A stretch of 51,466 nt of DNA from Oscillospiraceae bacterium (GCA_022792945.1 JAAWBZ010000103.1:1-51466); one strand, 5' to 3'; shown: positions 35,156 through 44,877, counted from the first letter of the stretch. Translations and numbers: made by a program. Notes: generated by a model from the sequence alone, not told the origin.

Positions 35156-36268
35156 TTACGCGCCCTCCCCGATGATTGTCCCGTGGGCAATGGCGATGGC
35201 CTTGCCCTGAGCGGTGACCCGGCCACGCTCACAGCAGGTGATGAACACCTGTCCCGAGAGGATGCGGTTGAGGACAAAGTCCTGCCGCCCCGGGTCCAGC
35301 TCTGATAAAACGTCGTCCAGCAGCAGCACCGGCGCCTCGCCGGTATCCTGCCGGAAAATTTCCCGCTCGGCCAGCTTCAGGGAGATCACCGCCGTGCGGA
35401 CCTGCCCCTGGGAGCCGTAGCTTTTCAAACTCACGCCGTCCAGCGTCACGTCAAAGTCGTCCTTATGGGGTCCTGTCAGGCACTGGCCTGACTCCAGCTC
35501 CGCCCGCGCGTGGCTCTGCTGGTGGGTGAGAATGGCCTCCAAGACGGCCTCCTGGGGAGCCAGGGGGTCGGAAACGGTGGAAACGGTCTGGTATTGCAGC
35601 GCCAGCACCTCCCTTCCGCCGGAGAACTCCCGATGGAACTCCGCCGTCAGCCTTGCCAGCTTTTCCATATACCGCGCCCGGTAGGCGATGAGAACCGCGC
35701 CCACCTGGGCCATGCGGAGGTTGAAATCCGGCAGGGCCTCCAGCAACTGCGGCGCCTCAAAGTGATCCTTCAGAATGCGGCTCTTGTGCTCATAGAGCCG
35801 CCCATATTCCCGGAGCGCCCGGTCGTAGCCGGGCCGCAGCTGGCAAAGAGCGTGGTCCAGCAGCCGCCTCCGGGCCGCGGCGCCGGCCTTCAGGGCCGTC
35901 AGGTCCTCGGGGCAGAAGAGCACCGTGGTCAGGACACCCGCCAGCTCCGCCGCCGTCCGCTGCTTGACGCCGCCCAGGTACAGCTGCCGCGGACGCCGCC
36001 CGGGGAACAGCACTGCCCGGATGGTCCGTGCCCGTCCGCCGGAGAAAGCCTCGCCCTCCAGCTCGGCGAAATCCGCACCCATGCGGATCAGCTCCTGTTC
36101 TTTCCGGGTGCGGAAGGAGCGGCACATGGAGAGATAGGTGACGGCCTCCAGAAGGTTGGTCTTTCCCTGGGCGTTGTCGCCCACGATCAGGTTGACGCCG
36201 GGGACAAATGCGGCAGACAGATCCGCATAGTTCCGGAAACCGCGGAGGCGCAGCGTGTCAAGCCTCAT
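35156..36268 (-). CDS. recF: DNA replication and repair protein RecF
   Basis: 370-aa SMC-like ATPase that helps RecA load at single-strand gaps. Walker A VGDNAQGKTNLLEAV near residues 29-43, signature region SQGQVRTAVISLKLAE and Walker B VLLLDDVLSELDPGRQ. Overlaps the S4 gene by 11 nt and abuts remB, so it is embedded in the dnaN to gyrA transcription unit. RBS is modest (GGTGG). Confidence 0.95.
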   Translation of the reverse strand: MRLDTLRLRGFRNYADLSAAFVPGVNLIVGDNAQGKTNLLEAVTYLSMCRSFRTRKEQELIRMGADFAELEGEAFSGGRARTIRAVLFPGRRPRQLYLGGVKQRTAAELAGVLTTVLFCPEDLTALKAGAAARRRLLDHALCQLRPGYDRALREYGRLYEHKSRILKDHFEAPQLLEALPDFNLRMAQVGAVLIAYRARYMEKLARLTAEFHREFSGGREVLALQYQTVSTVSDPLAPQEAVLEAILTHQQSHARAELESGQCLTGPHKDDFDVTLDGVSLKSYGSQGQVRTAVISLKLAEREIFRQDTGEAPVLLLDDVLSELDPGRQDFVLNRILSGQVFITCCERGRVTAQGKAIAIAHGTIIGEGA

Positions 36269-36512
36269 GGCCCGTCACCACCCAGCGGCGCTGCAGCAGA
36301 CCCACCTCATCGCCGGGCCGCAGCTTCTTCCCCCGCCGGGTCTCAGTCTCGCCGTTGACCTGGACCTGCCCGTTCTGGATCAGGTTCTTTGCCATGCCCC
36401 CGGAGGGAACGGCGTCGCAATATTTCAGAAAATCCTGCAATTTGATAAACTCCGTCTCGATGGCCACCGGCACAGGCCGGTCGGAGGAAACCTTGGTCAC
36501 GCGCACCTTCAT
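36258..36512 (-). CDS. yaaA: S4-domain RNA-binding protein YaaA
   Basis: 84-aa S4-domain protein regularly placed between dnaN and recF in Firmicutes. TEFIKLQDFLKYCDAVPSGG and NGQVQVNGETETRRGKKL form the S4 fold; the usual name is YaaA/RlbA, thought to act in ribosome assembly. Ends inside recF (11-nt overlap) and starts 1 nt after dnaN. Confidence 0.9.
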   Translation of the reverse strand: MKVRVTKVSSDRPVPVAIETEFIKLQDFLKYCDAVPSGGMAKNLIQNGQVQVNGETETRRGKKLRPGDEVGLLQRRWVVTGHEA

Positions 36513-36513
36513 C

Positions 36514-37623
36514 TTACGATTCCTTCAAACGCACCGGCAGGACCATGTAGGCGTAACGCTTCCCGCCGTCGGTGGGGGTCATGACAATGGGGCTCAGGCC
36601 GTTGCTCAGCTCCAGCACCGTCTCCTCATCGGGGACGGCGCGCAGGGCATCCAGGAGATAGCGGCAGTTGAAGCCGATCTCCAGGTCCTTCCCGTCGCCG
36701 GCCAGGGGGCAAACGTCGTGGGCCGCGCCGATGGTGGTGACGGTGCGGAAATCGCCGCTGTTTTCGGAGAACGTGCACCGCACCGGGCTTTTCACCTTCT
36801 CCGAGACGATCAGCCCCACCCGCTCAATGCAGGCCGTCAGCTGCGAGACGTTGGCGGTCAGCTGAATAGGGCTGCCCGTGGGCACCACCCGCCGCCAGTC
36901 CAGGAACTCGCCCTCCAGCAGGCGGCAGACCAGCGTCGCGTCGCCTACCTCAAAGAGGATGTGCTTGGAACCCAGGGTGAACTTAGCCGGCTCGTCCGCG
37001 TCGGCAAGGATTTTCTCCACTTCCTTCAAAGCCGCCGCCGGGGCCACAAATTTCAGCGTCCGCCCCGTGGGGGCCTCCGGCAGGAACCGCCGCAGGGCCA
37101 GACGGTAGCCGTCCACGGCCACCATCGTCACAGATTCCTCCTCCACCTCAAAGAGGCAGCCGGTGTGGACCGGCCGGGCCTGGTTCTCGGAGACAGAGAA
37201 AATGGTGCCGGAGATCAGGTCCTTCAGCGCCCGCTGCGGGATCTCCACGGCGTTGTCGTACTCCACATCCGGCAGCTCCGGGTAATTCTCAGCATCCATG
37301 GCCGTGATGGTGAAGGAGGAAATGCCGCAGCGGATGGAAACCTGGTAATTCTCATCCACGCTGACGCTGACGGTCTCGTCCGGCAGCTTGCGGACGATCT
37401 CAAAGAACAATCGGGCCGGCATGACACAGGCGCCCTCCTCCTGGATATCCGCCGGCGCGGTGACGGTGATGCCGGTCTCCAGGTTGTAGCCGGACAGACG
37501 CAACCGCGCGCCGGCGTGGATATGGATACCCTCCAGGGCGGCGATGGCGCTCTTCTGGGCCACCGTCCGGGAGGCCACGGAAATGGCCGACACCAGGACG
37601 GCCTTTTCACAGGTGAATTTCAT
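36514..37623 (-). CDS. dnaN: DNA polymerase III beta subunit (sliding clamp)
   Basis: 369-aa processivity clamp, three repeated clamp folds (breaks near residues 125 and 250). The start MKFTCEKAVLVSAISV and the end VMTPTDGGKRYAYMVLPVRL are typical. GGAGG precedes the ATG. Separated from dnaA by a 244-nt DnaA-box-rich intergenic. Confidence 0.97.
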   Translation of the reverse strand: MKFTCEKAVLVSAISVASRTVAQKSAIAALEGIHIHAGARLRLSGYNLETGITVTAPADIQEEGACVMPARLFFEIVRKLPDETVSVSVDENYQVSIRCGISSFTITAMDAENYPELPDVEYDNAVEIPQRALKDLISGTIFSVSENQARPVHTGCLFEVEEESVTMVAVDGYRLALRRFLPEAPTGRTLKFVAPAAALKEVEKILADADEPAKFTLGSKHILFEVGDATLVCRLLEGEFLDWRRVVPTGSPIQLTANVSQLTACIERVGLIVSEKVKSPVRCTFSENSGDFRTVTTIGAAHDVCPLAGDGKDLEIGFNCRYLLDALRAVPDEETVLELSNGLSPIVMTPTDGGKRYAYMVLPVRLKES

Positions 37624-37698
37624 AGGCTGGAACCTCCGTTCCCCTCTCTGAAAGAGAGAAAGGTATTTCTTAGTATTCGTAGTCGTAGAGGAAATTTA

Positions 37699-37867
37699 TG
37701 TGGAAAACCGCCGCAAGCCATGTCGTTTCAGGGCCTCCGGCCTCCACAGCGGCCTGTGGATATTTCGTGTTTTTTACACACCGACCTGTGGGAAAACTGC
37801 CGTCCTGTCAGCGGCCGCCTTTTTTCCACAGCTTTCTTTTACTTTTCCACAGCACCTTTGTGGAAAG
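37699..37867. other. DnaA-box cluster between dnaA and dnaN (candidate oriC)
   Basis: Seven 9-mers at or within one or two mismatches of TTATNCACA, on both strands: minus-type TGTGGAAAA (37699), TGTGGATAT (37755), TGTGGGAAA (37787), TGTGGAAAG (37859); plus-type TTTTACACA (37772), TTTTCCACA (37822), TTTTCCACA (37843). The stretch around 37820-37855 is T-rich and could be the unwinding element. It is the densest DnaA-box cluster of the window. No gene lies in 37624-37867. Confidence 0.65.
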
Positions 37868-39181
37868 CTAGAGCTTATTGTTGATGTTGGCCGTAATGTC
37901 CCGGATATTCTCCTGAAGGGCCTTGTCGTTGTTGGAAATGCGCTTTTCGATTTTATTGATGGCGTAGATCACCGTGGAATGGTCCTTGCCGAACTCCTTG
38001 CCGATGTCGGGGAGGCTCAGATTGGTCATCTGGCGGATCAGGTACATGGCCATCTGCCGGGCCTCGGCAGTGCCCTTGTTTTTCAGGGTGCCGCGGAGGG
38101 TGCTCTCAGGGATGGAATAAAAGCGGCTGACCTCGGCAATGATGAGATTGGGAGTGGGCAGGGTTTCCGCCTTGCCCTTGTACATATCCTTGATGGCGCG
38201 GGCGACCGACGGAACGTCCACGGTCATGCCTGAGAGGTCGCGGTAGGCCATGATTTTCTTGACCGTGCCCTCGATCTGCCGCACATTGGAGGTGATGTTC
38301 TCGGCAATATAGCTGCACACGTCGTCTGGCATCTCCAGGCCCAGGGAGTCGGCCTTGTTTTTGATAATGGCCATACGGGTCTCGTAGTCGGGGGGGATGA
38401 TATCGGCCTGGAGGCCCCACTGGAAGCGGGTCTTGAGCCGGTCCTCCAGCTTGAGCATCTCCTCCGGCGGCCGGTCGGAGGTCAGGACGATCTGCTTTTT
38501 CGCCTCATAGAGGGTATTGAAGGTATGGAAAAACTCCTCCTCCGTGGAGGCCTTGCCGGCGATAAACTGGATATCGTCCATGAGGAAGAGGTCCGCGTTG
38601 CGGTACTTGCTGCGGAACTCCACATTGTGGCCCTCCTGAAGGGCGGCTACCAGCTCGTTGGTGAACTGGTCGCCCTTGATGTAGACAATGTTGTAATTGG
38701 GGTGCTGCTTGTGGATTTCCGCGGCGATGGCGTAGAGCAGGTGGGTCTTGCCCAGGCCCGAGGGACCGTAGATCAGCAGGGGATTGTAGGCGTCCGCCGG
38801 CTTGTTGGCCACGGCCACCGCCGCCGCGTGGGCAAAACGGTTGGACGAGCCCACCACAAATTTTTCAAAGGTAAACTGCGGGTTGAATTCCACGAATTTA
38901 GGCTTTTCGTTGCGGTGCTTGTAATCCTCCAGCTCCGCGTCGCCCAGGACCACCAGCTCCACCGAGGTGTGAAACAGGTCCTGCAGGGCATCCTGGATAT
39001 ATTCGGCGCAGCGGCGCTGGATGATCTCCTGCCGGAAGGGAGAGGGCGTGTAGAGCACCAGCTTCTGTTCGCTGAACTCCAGAACCTCCGCGTCGTCGAA
39101 CCAGGTGGAGGTGGCTGCCGCGCCCATACGGCTTTCAATGTGGCCCAGGATTTTGGCCCACACGTAGGCGGAAGAGTACAT
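37868..39181 (-). CDS. dnaA: Chromosomal replication initiator DnaA
   Basis: 437-aa AAA+ initiator. N-terminal DnaB-interaction domain (residues 1-80), AAA+ core with Walker A GPSGLGKTHLLYAI and Walker B LFLMDDIQFI, and domain IV HTH with the DnaA signature FGKDHSTVIYAINKIE. AAAGGAG precedes the ATG. Upstream is not rpmH but a divergent SUF-like pair, so the classic dnaA-rpmH junction is absent here. Confidence 0.97.
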   Translation of the reverse strand: MYSSAYVWAKILGHIESRMGAAATSTWFDDAEVLEFSEQKLVLYTPSPFRQEIIQRRCAEYIQDALQDLFHTSVELVVLGDAELEDYKHRNEKPKFVEFNPQFTFEKFVVGSSNRFAHAAAVAVANKPADAYNPLLIYGPSGLGKTHLLYAIAAEIHKQHPNYNIVYIKGDQFTNELVAALQEGHNVEFRSKYRNADLFLMDDIQFIAGKASTEEEFFHTFNTLYEAKKQIVLTSDRPPEEMLKLEDRLKTRFQWGLQADIIPPDYETRMAIIKNKADSLGLEMPDDVCSYIAENITSNVRQIEGTVKKIMAYRDLSGMTVDVPSVARAIKDMYKGKAETLPTPNLIIAEVSRFYSIPESTLRGTLKNKGTAEARQMAMYLIRQMTNLSLPDIGKEFGKDHSTVIYAINKIEKRISNNDKALQENIRDITANINNKL

Positions 39182-39287
39182 GGTCCACTCCTTTCAGGCT
39201 TTTTGGTAAAAATGGGCATTCTTAGACGCTTTATTATACCATAAAAGCGGCGTCCTTTCAAGGAAAATCCCGCTGCAAATGGGAAAG

Positions 39288-39296
39288 TTATCAACA
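39288..39296 (+). promoter_or_regulatory. Isolated DnaA-box-like site upstream of dnaA
   Basis: TTATCAACA, one mismatch from TTATCCACA. It is in the 221-nt gap between dnaA (minus) and smsC (plus), the only clear box there. The gap also holds the smsC promoter and the dnaA leader. Confidence 0.45.
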
Positions 39297-39339
39297 GGAT
39301 ATTTGCCAGATCCCGGCGTTTTCAAACGGACCGTGCCGG

Positions 39340-39368
39340 TTGCAATCTGCGGCGGCCTGTGATAAAAT
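39340..39368 (+). promoter_or_regulatory. Promoter of the smsC-smsB operon
   Basis: -35 TTGCAA (39340-39345), 17-nt spacer, -10 TAAAAT (39363-39368). Because an in-frame ATG at 39367 overlaps this -10, the start at 39403 is chosen for smsC. Confidence 0.55.
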
Positions 39369-39402
39369 GAAAAAAACAGATGAAAATGGAGAGATCCCCG
39401 AT

Positions 39403-40137
39403 ATGCTAGAGATCAAAGACCTGACTGTCACCGTGACCGACGAGAGCGGTCCGGTGGACATCCTCCGCCATGTTGATCTGACGGTGGAGGATCAGAAATT
39501 CATCGCCGTCACCGGCCCCAACGGCGGCGGCAAGACCACCCTGGCCAAGGCCGTTATGGGCCTGGTCCCCGCGGCCTCCGGCTCCATTCGCTGGAACGGG
39601 ACGGAGCTGACCGATAAAACCATTGATGAGCGGGCCAGGCTGGGCGTTTCCTACGGCTTCCAGCAGCCGCCCCGGTTCAAGGGCATGAAGGTCTCGGACC
39701 TTCTGACCATCGCCGCGGGCCGGCGGCTGAACCACGACGAGGCGTGCGCCTACCTGACCCAGGTGGGCCTCTGCGCCCGGGACTACCTGGACCGGGACGT
39801 GGACGCCAGCCTCTCCGGCGGCGAGGTCAAGCGCATTGAGATCGCCACCATCCTGGCCCGCCGGAACGCGCTGATGATCTTCGACGAGCCAGAGGCTGGC
39901 ATTGATCTCTGGTCCTTTGCCCGGCTCACCGAGACCTTCTCGCGGCTCCACGAGAGCCAGACGGCCACCATCCTCATCATCTCCCACCAGGAGCGCATTT
40001 TACGCCTGGCCGATGAGATCATTCTGGTGGCCGACGGACAGATCCAGGACCGCGGGCCGGCGGACCGCATCTATCCGCAGATCCTGGCCGACACGGTGGC
40101 CGGCTGCAACCGACTGGAGGTGGACGGGAAATGCTGA
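39403..40137 (+). CDS. sufC: SufC-like ABC ATPase of a minimal SUF (SMS) system
   Basis: 244-aa ATPase that powers Fe-S cluster assembly on its SufB partner. Walker A GPNGGGKTTLAK, Q-loop GFQQPPRFKG (the PP is typical of SufC), signature ASLSGGEVKRIEIA, Walker B ALMIFDEPEAGIDL and H-loop IISHQERIL. No SufD, SufS or SufU gene is nearby, which fits the two-gene SmsC-SmsB type of anaerobes. Overlaps the next gene by 7 nt. Confidence 0.9.
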   Translation: MLEIKDLTVTVTDESGPVDILRHVDLTVEDQKFIAVTGPNGGGKTTLAKAVMGLVPAASGSIRWNGTELTDKTIDERARLGVSYGFQQPPRFKGMKVSDLLTIAAGRRLNHDEACAYLTQVGLCARDYLDRDVDASLSGGEVKRIEIATILARRNALMIFDEPEAGIDLWSFARLTETFSRLHESQTATILIISHQERILRLADEIILVADGQIQDRGPADRIYPQILADTVAGCNRLEVDGKC

Positions 40138-41054
40138 ACGACGTCCAAAAGCATATTCTGGAGGTGGTGGCCGGCATGAAGAACGGCCAGGCCTCCGGCG
40201 CGGTGAACATCCGCACCGACGGGAAAAAGACCTACCGCGCCAACTCTGAGCACATCACCATCGAGTCCAAAACCGATAAGGACGGCATCGATATCCGCGT
40301 AGCCCCCGGAACCAGGGGCGAACAGGTCCATATCCCGGTGGTCCTCAGCGAGTCCGGCTTCCGGGACCTGGTCTACAACGACTTTTTCATCGGTGAGGGG
40401 GCCGACGTGGTCATCGTGGCCGGCTGCGGCATTCACAACTGCGGCGAATGCGACTCCCAGCACGACGGTGTGCATACCTTCTACGTGGGCAAAAACGCCC
40501 ATGTGGTTTACCGTGAGAGCCACTACGGCGAGGGCGATGGCGCCGGCAAGCGTATTTTGAACCCCCAGACCATCCTTTATTTGGAGGAGGGTGCCTCTGT
40601 CACCCTGGAAACCAGCCAGATCCGCGGCGTGGACGACACCAAGCGCTACACCAAGGCCGTCCTGGGCAAAAACGCCGAAATCGTGGTCCAGGAGAAGCTG
40701 CTGACCCACGGTGCGCAGCACGCTGAGAGCGAAATGGACATCTTCCTCAACGGCGAGGGCGCCCGGGCCCGGGTGGTTTCCCGCAGCGTGGCCCAGGAGC
40801 AGTCGGTGCAGGTGTTCTATCCCCGGGTGGCGGGCAACGCGCCGTGCTTCGGCCACGTCAGCTGCGACGCCATCATCATGGGCGGGGCCCAGGTCCGCGC
40901 CATCCCCGAGATCAGCTGCAACCACGTGGACGCCGGCCTCATCCACGAGGCCGCCATCGGCAAGATTGCCGGGGACCAGCTCCTGAAGCTGATGACCCTG
41001 GGCCTCAGCGCCCAGGAGGCGGAGGAGAAGATTTTGGAGGGCTTTCTGCGCTGA
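40131..41054 (+). CDS. sufB: SufB/SufD-family scaffold (SmsB-like)
   Basis: 307-aa beta-helix scaffold protein, much shorter than classical SufB (about 470 aa), as expected for SmsB of the minimal SUF system. The core motif GCGIHNCGECDSQHDGVHTF carries three Cys and two His that could bind a cluster or metal. The C-terminal SufC-binding end reads CNHVDAGLIHEAAIGKIAGD with GLSAQEAEEKILEGFLR. Overlaps smsC by 7 nt and rlmH by 1 nt, so all three are co-translated. Confidence 0.88.
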   Translation: MLNDVQKHILEVVAGMKNGQASGAVNIRTDGKKTYRANSEHITIESKTDKDGIDIRVAPGTRGEQVHIPVVLSESGFRDLVYNDFFIGEGADVVIVAGCGIHNCGECDSQHDGVHTFYVGKNAHVVYRESHYGEGDGAGKRILNPQTILYLEEGASVTLETSQIRGVDDTKRYTKAVLGKNAEIVVQEKLLTHGAQHAESEMDIFLNGEGARARVVSRSVAQEQSVQVFYPRVAGNAPCFGHVSCDAIIMGGAQVRAIPEISCNHVDAGLIHEAAIGKIAGDQLLKLMTLGLSAQEAEEKILEGFLR

Positions 41055-41536
41055 TGTTCGCCGTGACCGTCCTGGCGGTGGGAAGACTGAAGGAGCCGCA
41101 CTATATCGCCGCCTGCCGGGAGTATCAAAAGCGCCTGTCCGCCTTCTGCGGCCTGGAGATTGTGGAGCTGCCGGAGCACCGTCTGCCGGACAAGCCGTCC
41201 CCGGCGGAGATCGCCGCGGGCCTGGCCCGGGAGGCCGCAGCGATCCGTACACGGATTCCCAGAGGCGCTTGGGTGTGCGTGCTGACGCCGGAGGGGGAGC
41301 TGAAAAGCTCGGAGCAGCTGGCCGGGGCGCTCCAGGATGTGAAGCTGGCGGGCAAGTCCGCGGCCTGCTTCATCCTGGGCAGCTCCTTCGGCCTGGACGA
41401 TTCCATCAAACGCATGGCGGACCTGCGGCTCTCCATGTCCCCCATGACCTTTCCCCACCATCTGGCCCGGGTGATGCTGCTGGAGCAGCTCTACCGCGCC
41501 GAATCTATCCAAACCGGGAGCCGGTATCATAAATAA
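41054..41536 (+). CDS. rlmH: 23S rRNA (pseudouridine1915-N3)-methyltransferase RlmH
   Basis: 160-aa SPOUT-fold methyltransferase acting on pseudouridine 1915 of 23S rRNA. SAM loop CFILGSSFGLDDSIKRMAD, then LRLSMSPMTFPHHLARVMLL and the C-terminal YRAESIQTGSRYHK, whose end Tyr-His-Lys is conserved. ATG overlaps the smsB stop as TGATG. Commonly close to the origin in Firmicutes. Confidence 0.93.
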   Translation: MFAVTVLAVGRLKEPHYIAACREYQKRLSAFCGLEIVELPEHRLPDKPSPAEIAAGLAREAAAIRTRIPRGAWVCVLTPEGELKSSEQLAGALQDVKLAGKSAACFILGSSFGLDDSIKRMADLRLSMSPMTFPHHLARVMLLEQLYRAESIQTGSRYHK

Positions 41537-41552
41537 AAAGGAGTTTTGCGCT

Positions 41553-41897
41553 ATGATCCGTTACCGCAGCGAGATGCCCACGGAATATGAGGACCAGCCC
41601 GCCGGGGGCATTGGCCGGATGTCCTTCCATACCCTTTTAAAGCCCGAGGTCCTGGAGGGCCGCACGGGGATGTTCGCGGTGATTACCCTGGAGCCGGGCA
41701 ATACCGTGGGCGAGCACCTGCACGACACCGACAGCGAGGTTTTCTTCCTCCTGGAGGGCCAGGGCGTCATGATCGAGGACGGCAAACGCAGCCAGGTGTC
41801 CGCCGGCGACATCGAATACTGCCCCAAGGGTCACAGCCACGGCCTGGAGCCGGTGGGTGACAAACCAGTCGTATTTCTGGCGCTGCAATTCAAGTAA
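41553..41897 (+). CDS. Small cupin-domain protein
   Basis: 114-aa single cupin. Metal-binding motif 1 is [17 protein letters not shown] (two His and one Glu) and motif 2 is [16 protein letters not shown] (His). Similar small cupins may bind a metal or a small ligand; the function is unknown. AAAAAGGAG precedes the ATG, and the gene lies 16 nt after rlmH. A strong terminator follows. Confidence 0.82.
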   Translation: MIRYRSEMPTEYEDQPAGGIGRMSFHTLLKPEVLEGRTGMFAVITLEPGNTVGEHLHDTDSEVFFLLEGQGVMIEDGKRSQVSAGDIEYCPKGHSHGLEPVGDKPVVFLALQFK

Positions 41898-41901
41898 ACG
41901 G

Positions 41902-41928
41902 CAGGCGGGCCTGGCCCGCCTGTTTTTT
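41902..41928 (+). terminator. Terminator of the smsC-smsB-rlmH-cupin operon
   Basis: 9-bp perfect stem CAGGCGGGC (41902-41910), loop CTG, GCCCGCCTG (41914-41922), followed by six T. Confidence 0.85.
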
Positions 41929-41939
41929 GATTAGAAATA

Positions 41940-41992
41940 CAAACATTTGTTTTAAAATTATGGTTGTAAACAGCGCGGAAATCTGTTATAAT
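41940..41992 (+). promoter_or_regulatory. SOS box and promoter of uvrA
   Basis: LexA-type box CAAACATTTGTTTT (41940-41953), with the same AAACA-WW-TGTTT core as at lexA, lies 10 nt upstream of -35 TTGTAA (41964-41969); 17-nt spacer; -10 TATAAT (41987-41992). Confidence 0.7.
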
Positions 41993-42025
41993 AAGTGGGA
42001 TATTAAGGACACAGGAGTTTATCCG

Positions 42026-44851
42026 ATGAAAGACCATATTCTCATCAAGGGCGCGAGGGAGAACAACCTGAAAAACGTGGACGTGGATATTCCCCGGGAC
42101 AAGCTGGTGGTGTTCACGGGGCTGTCCGGCTCGGGCAAATCGTCCCTGGCCTTCGACACCATCTATGCCGAGGGCCAGCGGCGGTATGTGGAGTCGCTGT
42201 CCTCCTACGCGCGGATGTTTTTGGGACAGATGGACAAGCCGGACGTGGACTACATTGACGGCCTCAGCCCCGCCATCTCCATCGATCAAAAGACCACCTC
42301 CAAAAACCCCAGGTCCACCGTGGGCACCGTCACGGAGATTTACGATTATCTCCGCCTTCTGTGGGCGCGGGCCGGCACGCCCCACTGTCCCCGGTGCGGC
42401 AAGGAAATCCAGAAGCAGACCATCGATCAGATCGTGGACAAGGTGATGCAGCTGCCTGAGGGGACCCGCTTCCAGGTCCTCTCCCCGGTGGTCCGGGCCA
42501 AGAAGGGCGAGCATCAGAAGGTCTTTGAGGACGCCCGGCGCAGCGGCTTTTCCCGGGTGCGGGTGGATGGAAGCCTCTACGACCTCACGGAGGAAATTTC
42601 CCTGGAAAAGAACAAGCGGCACCACATCGAGGTGGTCATCGACCGTCTGGTGATGAAGCCGGATCTGGGCCGCCGCCTCACCGACTCAGTGGAGACGGCC
42701 GTCAGCGGCTCCGGCGGCCTGGTCGTCATCCACGAGGTAGGCGATGACAGAGAGACCATGTTTTCCCTGAACTACGCCTGCGAGGACTGCGGCGTGTCCA
42801 TGCCGGAGCTGTCACCGCGGATGTTCTCCTTCAACAACCCCTTCGGCGCCTGCCCCGCCTGCACGGGCCTGGGGAGCCAGATGGTGGCCGACCGGGAGCT
42901 GGTGATTCCCAACGAGGATTTGTCGATCCTCGACGGCTGCATCCAGATTTCCGGATGGGGCAGCGTGAAAAATGACTCCATTGCCCGGATGTACTTTGAT
43001 GCCCTGGGGAAGAAGTACCGTTTTGACCTGACCACCCCCTTCCGCGACCTGCCCCAGGCGGCGCAGGAGGCCATTTTGTACGGCACCGGCGGAGAAAGGC
43101 TGACGCTCCACTATGAGCGGGGCAACGGTCGGGGGACGCTGGAGCAGGCGTTTGAGGGCATTCTGCCCAACGTGGAGCGCCGCTACCAGGAAACCCAGTC
43201 CGAGGGCACCCGCAAGGAGCTGGAGGAGTGTATGGCCACCCGCCCCTGTCCTGTCTGCGGCGGCGACCGGCTGGGGGAGATCTCCCGGGCAGTGACGGTG
43301 GGCGGCATGCGCATTGCGGATTTCTGCAAGCTGCCGGTGAACGAGGCACTCTCCTTTATGGAAAATTTGAAGCTGGAGGGCAGCGCGGCGGTGATCGCCG
43401 GGCAGATCCTCCGGGAGATCCGCAGCCGCCTGGGCTTTCTCCGGTCGGTGGGGCTTCAATACCTCACCCTTTCCCGCAGCGCCGGGACGCTCTCCGGCGG
43501 CGAGAGCCAGCGCATCCGGCTGGCGACGCAGATCGGCTCCAGCCTCATGGGAGTCCTCTATATCCTGGACGAGCCGTCCATCGGTCTGCACCAGCGGGAC
43601 AACGACAAGCTGCTGGCTACCCTCAAGCGCCTGCGGGACCTGGGAAACACGCTGGTGGTGGTGGAGCACGACGAGGACACCATCCGCGCCGCCGACTATC
43701 TGGTGGATGTGGGGCCCTACGCCGGCATCCACGGCGGTGAGATCGTGGCCTGTGGGACGGTGGACGACCTGACCGCCGCCCCCAGGTCCCTGACAGGCCA
43801 GTACCTGTCTGGGGCGCGCCGCATTGAGGTGCCGGCACAGCGGCGCGCCGGCAGCGGCGAGGTGCTGCGGGTGCTGGGCTGCCGTGAGAACAACCTCCGG
43901 GACGTGGATGTGGAAATTCCCCTGGGGACCTTCACCTGTGTCACCGGCGTGTCCGGCTCGGGCAAGTCGTCGCTGGTCAACGAAATCATCTATAAGTCCC
44001 TGGCCGGAAAGCTGAACCACGCCCGCATCCGCCCCGGCAAATTCCGGGCCATGGAGGGGGTGGAACGCCTGGATAAGGTCATCAACATCGATCAGAGTCC
44101 CATCGGCCGGACGCCCCGGTCCAATCCCTCCACCTATACGGGCCTGTTCAACGACATCCGCGACCTCTACGCCTCCACCGCCGAGGCCAAGGCCCGGGGC
44201 TATGGGCCGGGCCGGTTCTCCTTCAACGTCAAGGGCGGGCGGTGCGAGGCCTGCTGCGGCGACGGGCTTTTGAAAATCGAAATGCACTTCCTGCCGGACG
44301 TCTACGTTCCCTGCGACGTGTGCCACGGCAAGCGCTACAACCGCGAAACCCTGGAGGTCCTCTACAAGGGCAAATCCATCGCCGACGTGCTGGAAATGAC
44401 CGCCGACGAGGCTGTGGAGTTTTTTGAAAACCTGCCGAAGATCCGCCGCCGCGTTCAGACTCTGGTGGATGTGGGCTTGGGGTATATCAAGCTGGGCCAG
44501 TCCTCCACAACGCTCTCCGGCGGCGAAGCCCAGCGGGTCAAGCTGGCCACAGAGCTGAGCCGTCATTCCACCGGTTCCACCATTTATATCCTGGACGAGC
44601 CTACCACAGGCCTGCACATGTATGATGTGCACAAGCTCATCGACGTTTTGCAGCGGTTCGTGGAGGCCGGCAACACGGTGCTGGTCATTGAACACAACCT
44701 GGATGTCATCAAGGTGGCTGACCACATCATCGACTTAGGTCCCGAGGGGGGGATCGGCGGCGGCACCGTGGTTGCCGCCGGGACGCCGGAGAAGGTTGCC
44801 GCGGATCCGGCCAGCTTCACAGGGCAGTACCTGAAAAAAATGCTCAGTTGA
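42026..44851 (+). CDS. uvrA: Excinuclease ABC subunit A
   Basis: 941-aa damage-recognition ATPase of nucleotide excision repair. Two ABC modules: Walker [15 protein letters not shown] and [14 protein letters not shown], signatures [14 protein letters not shown] and [14 protein letters not shown]. Zinc modules: [12 protein letters not shown] with CPACTGLG (near 252-285) and CEACCGDGL with [10 protein letters not shown] (near 740-770). ATG at 42026 has AGGAG upstream; the open frame from 41927 would include the SOS box and promoter and is rejected. Confidence 0.97.
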   Translation: MKDHILIKGARENNLKNVDVDIPRDKLVVFTGLSGSGKSSLAFDTIYAEGQRRYVESLSSYARMFLGQMDKPDVDYIDGLSPAISIDQKTTSKNPRSTVGTVTEIYDYLRLLWARAGTPHCPRCGKEIQKQTIDQIVDKVMQLPEGTRFQVLSPVVRAKKGEHQKVFEDARRSGFSRVRVDGSLYDLTEEISLEKNKRHHIEVVIDRLVMKPDLGRRLTDSVETAVSGSGGLVVIHEVGDDRETMFSLNYACEDCGVSMPELSPRMFSFNNPFGACPACTGLGSQMVADRELVIPNEDLSILDGCIQISGWGSVKNDSIARMYFDALGKKYRFDLTTPFRDLPQAAQEAILYGTGGERLTLHYERGNGRGTLEQAFEGILPNVERRYQETQSEGTRKELEECMATRPCPVCGGDRLGEISRAVTVGGMRIADFCKLPVNEALSFMENLKLEGSAAVIAGQILREIRSRLGFLRSVGLQYLTLSRSAGTLSGGESQRIRLATQIGSSLMGVLYILDEPSIGLHQRDNDKLLATLKRLRDLGNTLVVVEHDEDTIRAADYLVDVGPYAGIHGGEIVACGTVDDLTAAPRSLTGQYLSGARRIEVPAQRRAGSGEVLRVLGCRENNLRDVDVEIPLGTFTCVTGVSGSGKSSLVNEIIYKSLAGKLNHARIRPGKFRAMEGVERLDKVINIDQSPIGRTPRSNPSTYTGLFNDIRDLYASTAEAKARGYGPGRFSFNVKGGRCEACCGDGLLKIEMHFLPDVYVPCDVCHGKRYNRETLEVLYKGKSIADVLEMTADEAVEFFENLPKIRRRVQTLVDVGLGYIKLGQSSTTLSGGEAQRVKLATELSRHSTGSTIYILDEPTTGLHMYDVHKLIDVLQRFVEAGNTVLVIEHNLDVIKVADHIIDLGPEGGIGGGTVVAAGTPEKVAADPASFTGQYLKKMLS

Positions 44852-44877
44852 CAAACCGGCCGGGAGCCTGTACAATC

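Noticed and set aside
41927-42025. 33-codon upstream extension of uvrA
   Set aside because: Contains the SOS box and promoter; the RBS-supported start is 42026.
42812-44725. A 637-codon minus-strand open frame opposite uvrA
   Set aside because: Shadow of uvrA; composition typical of antisense frames.
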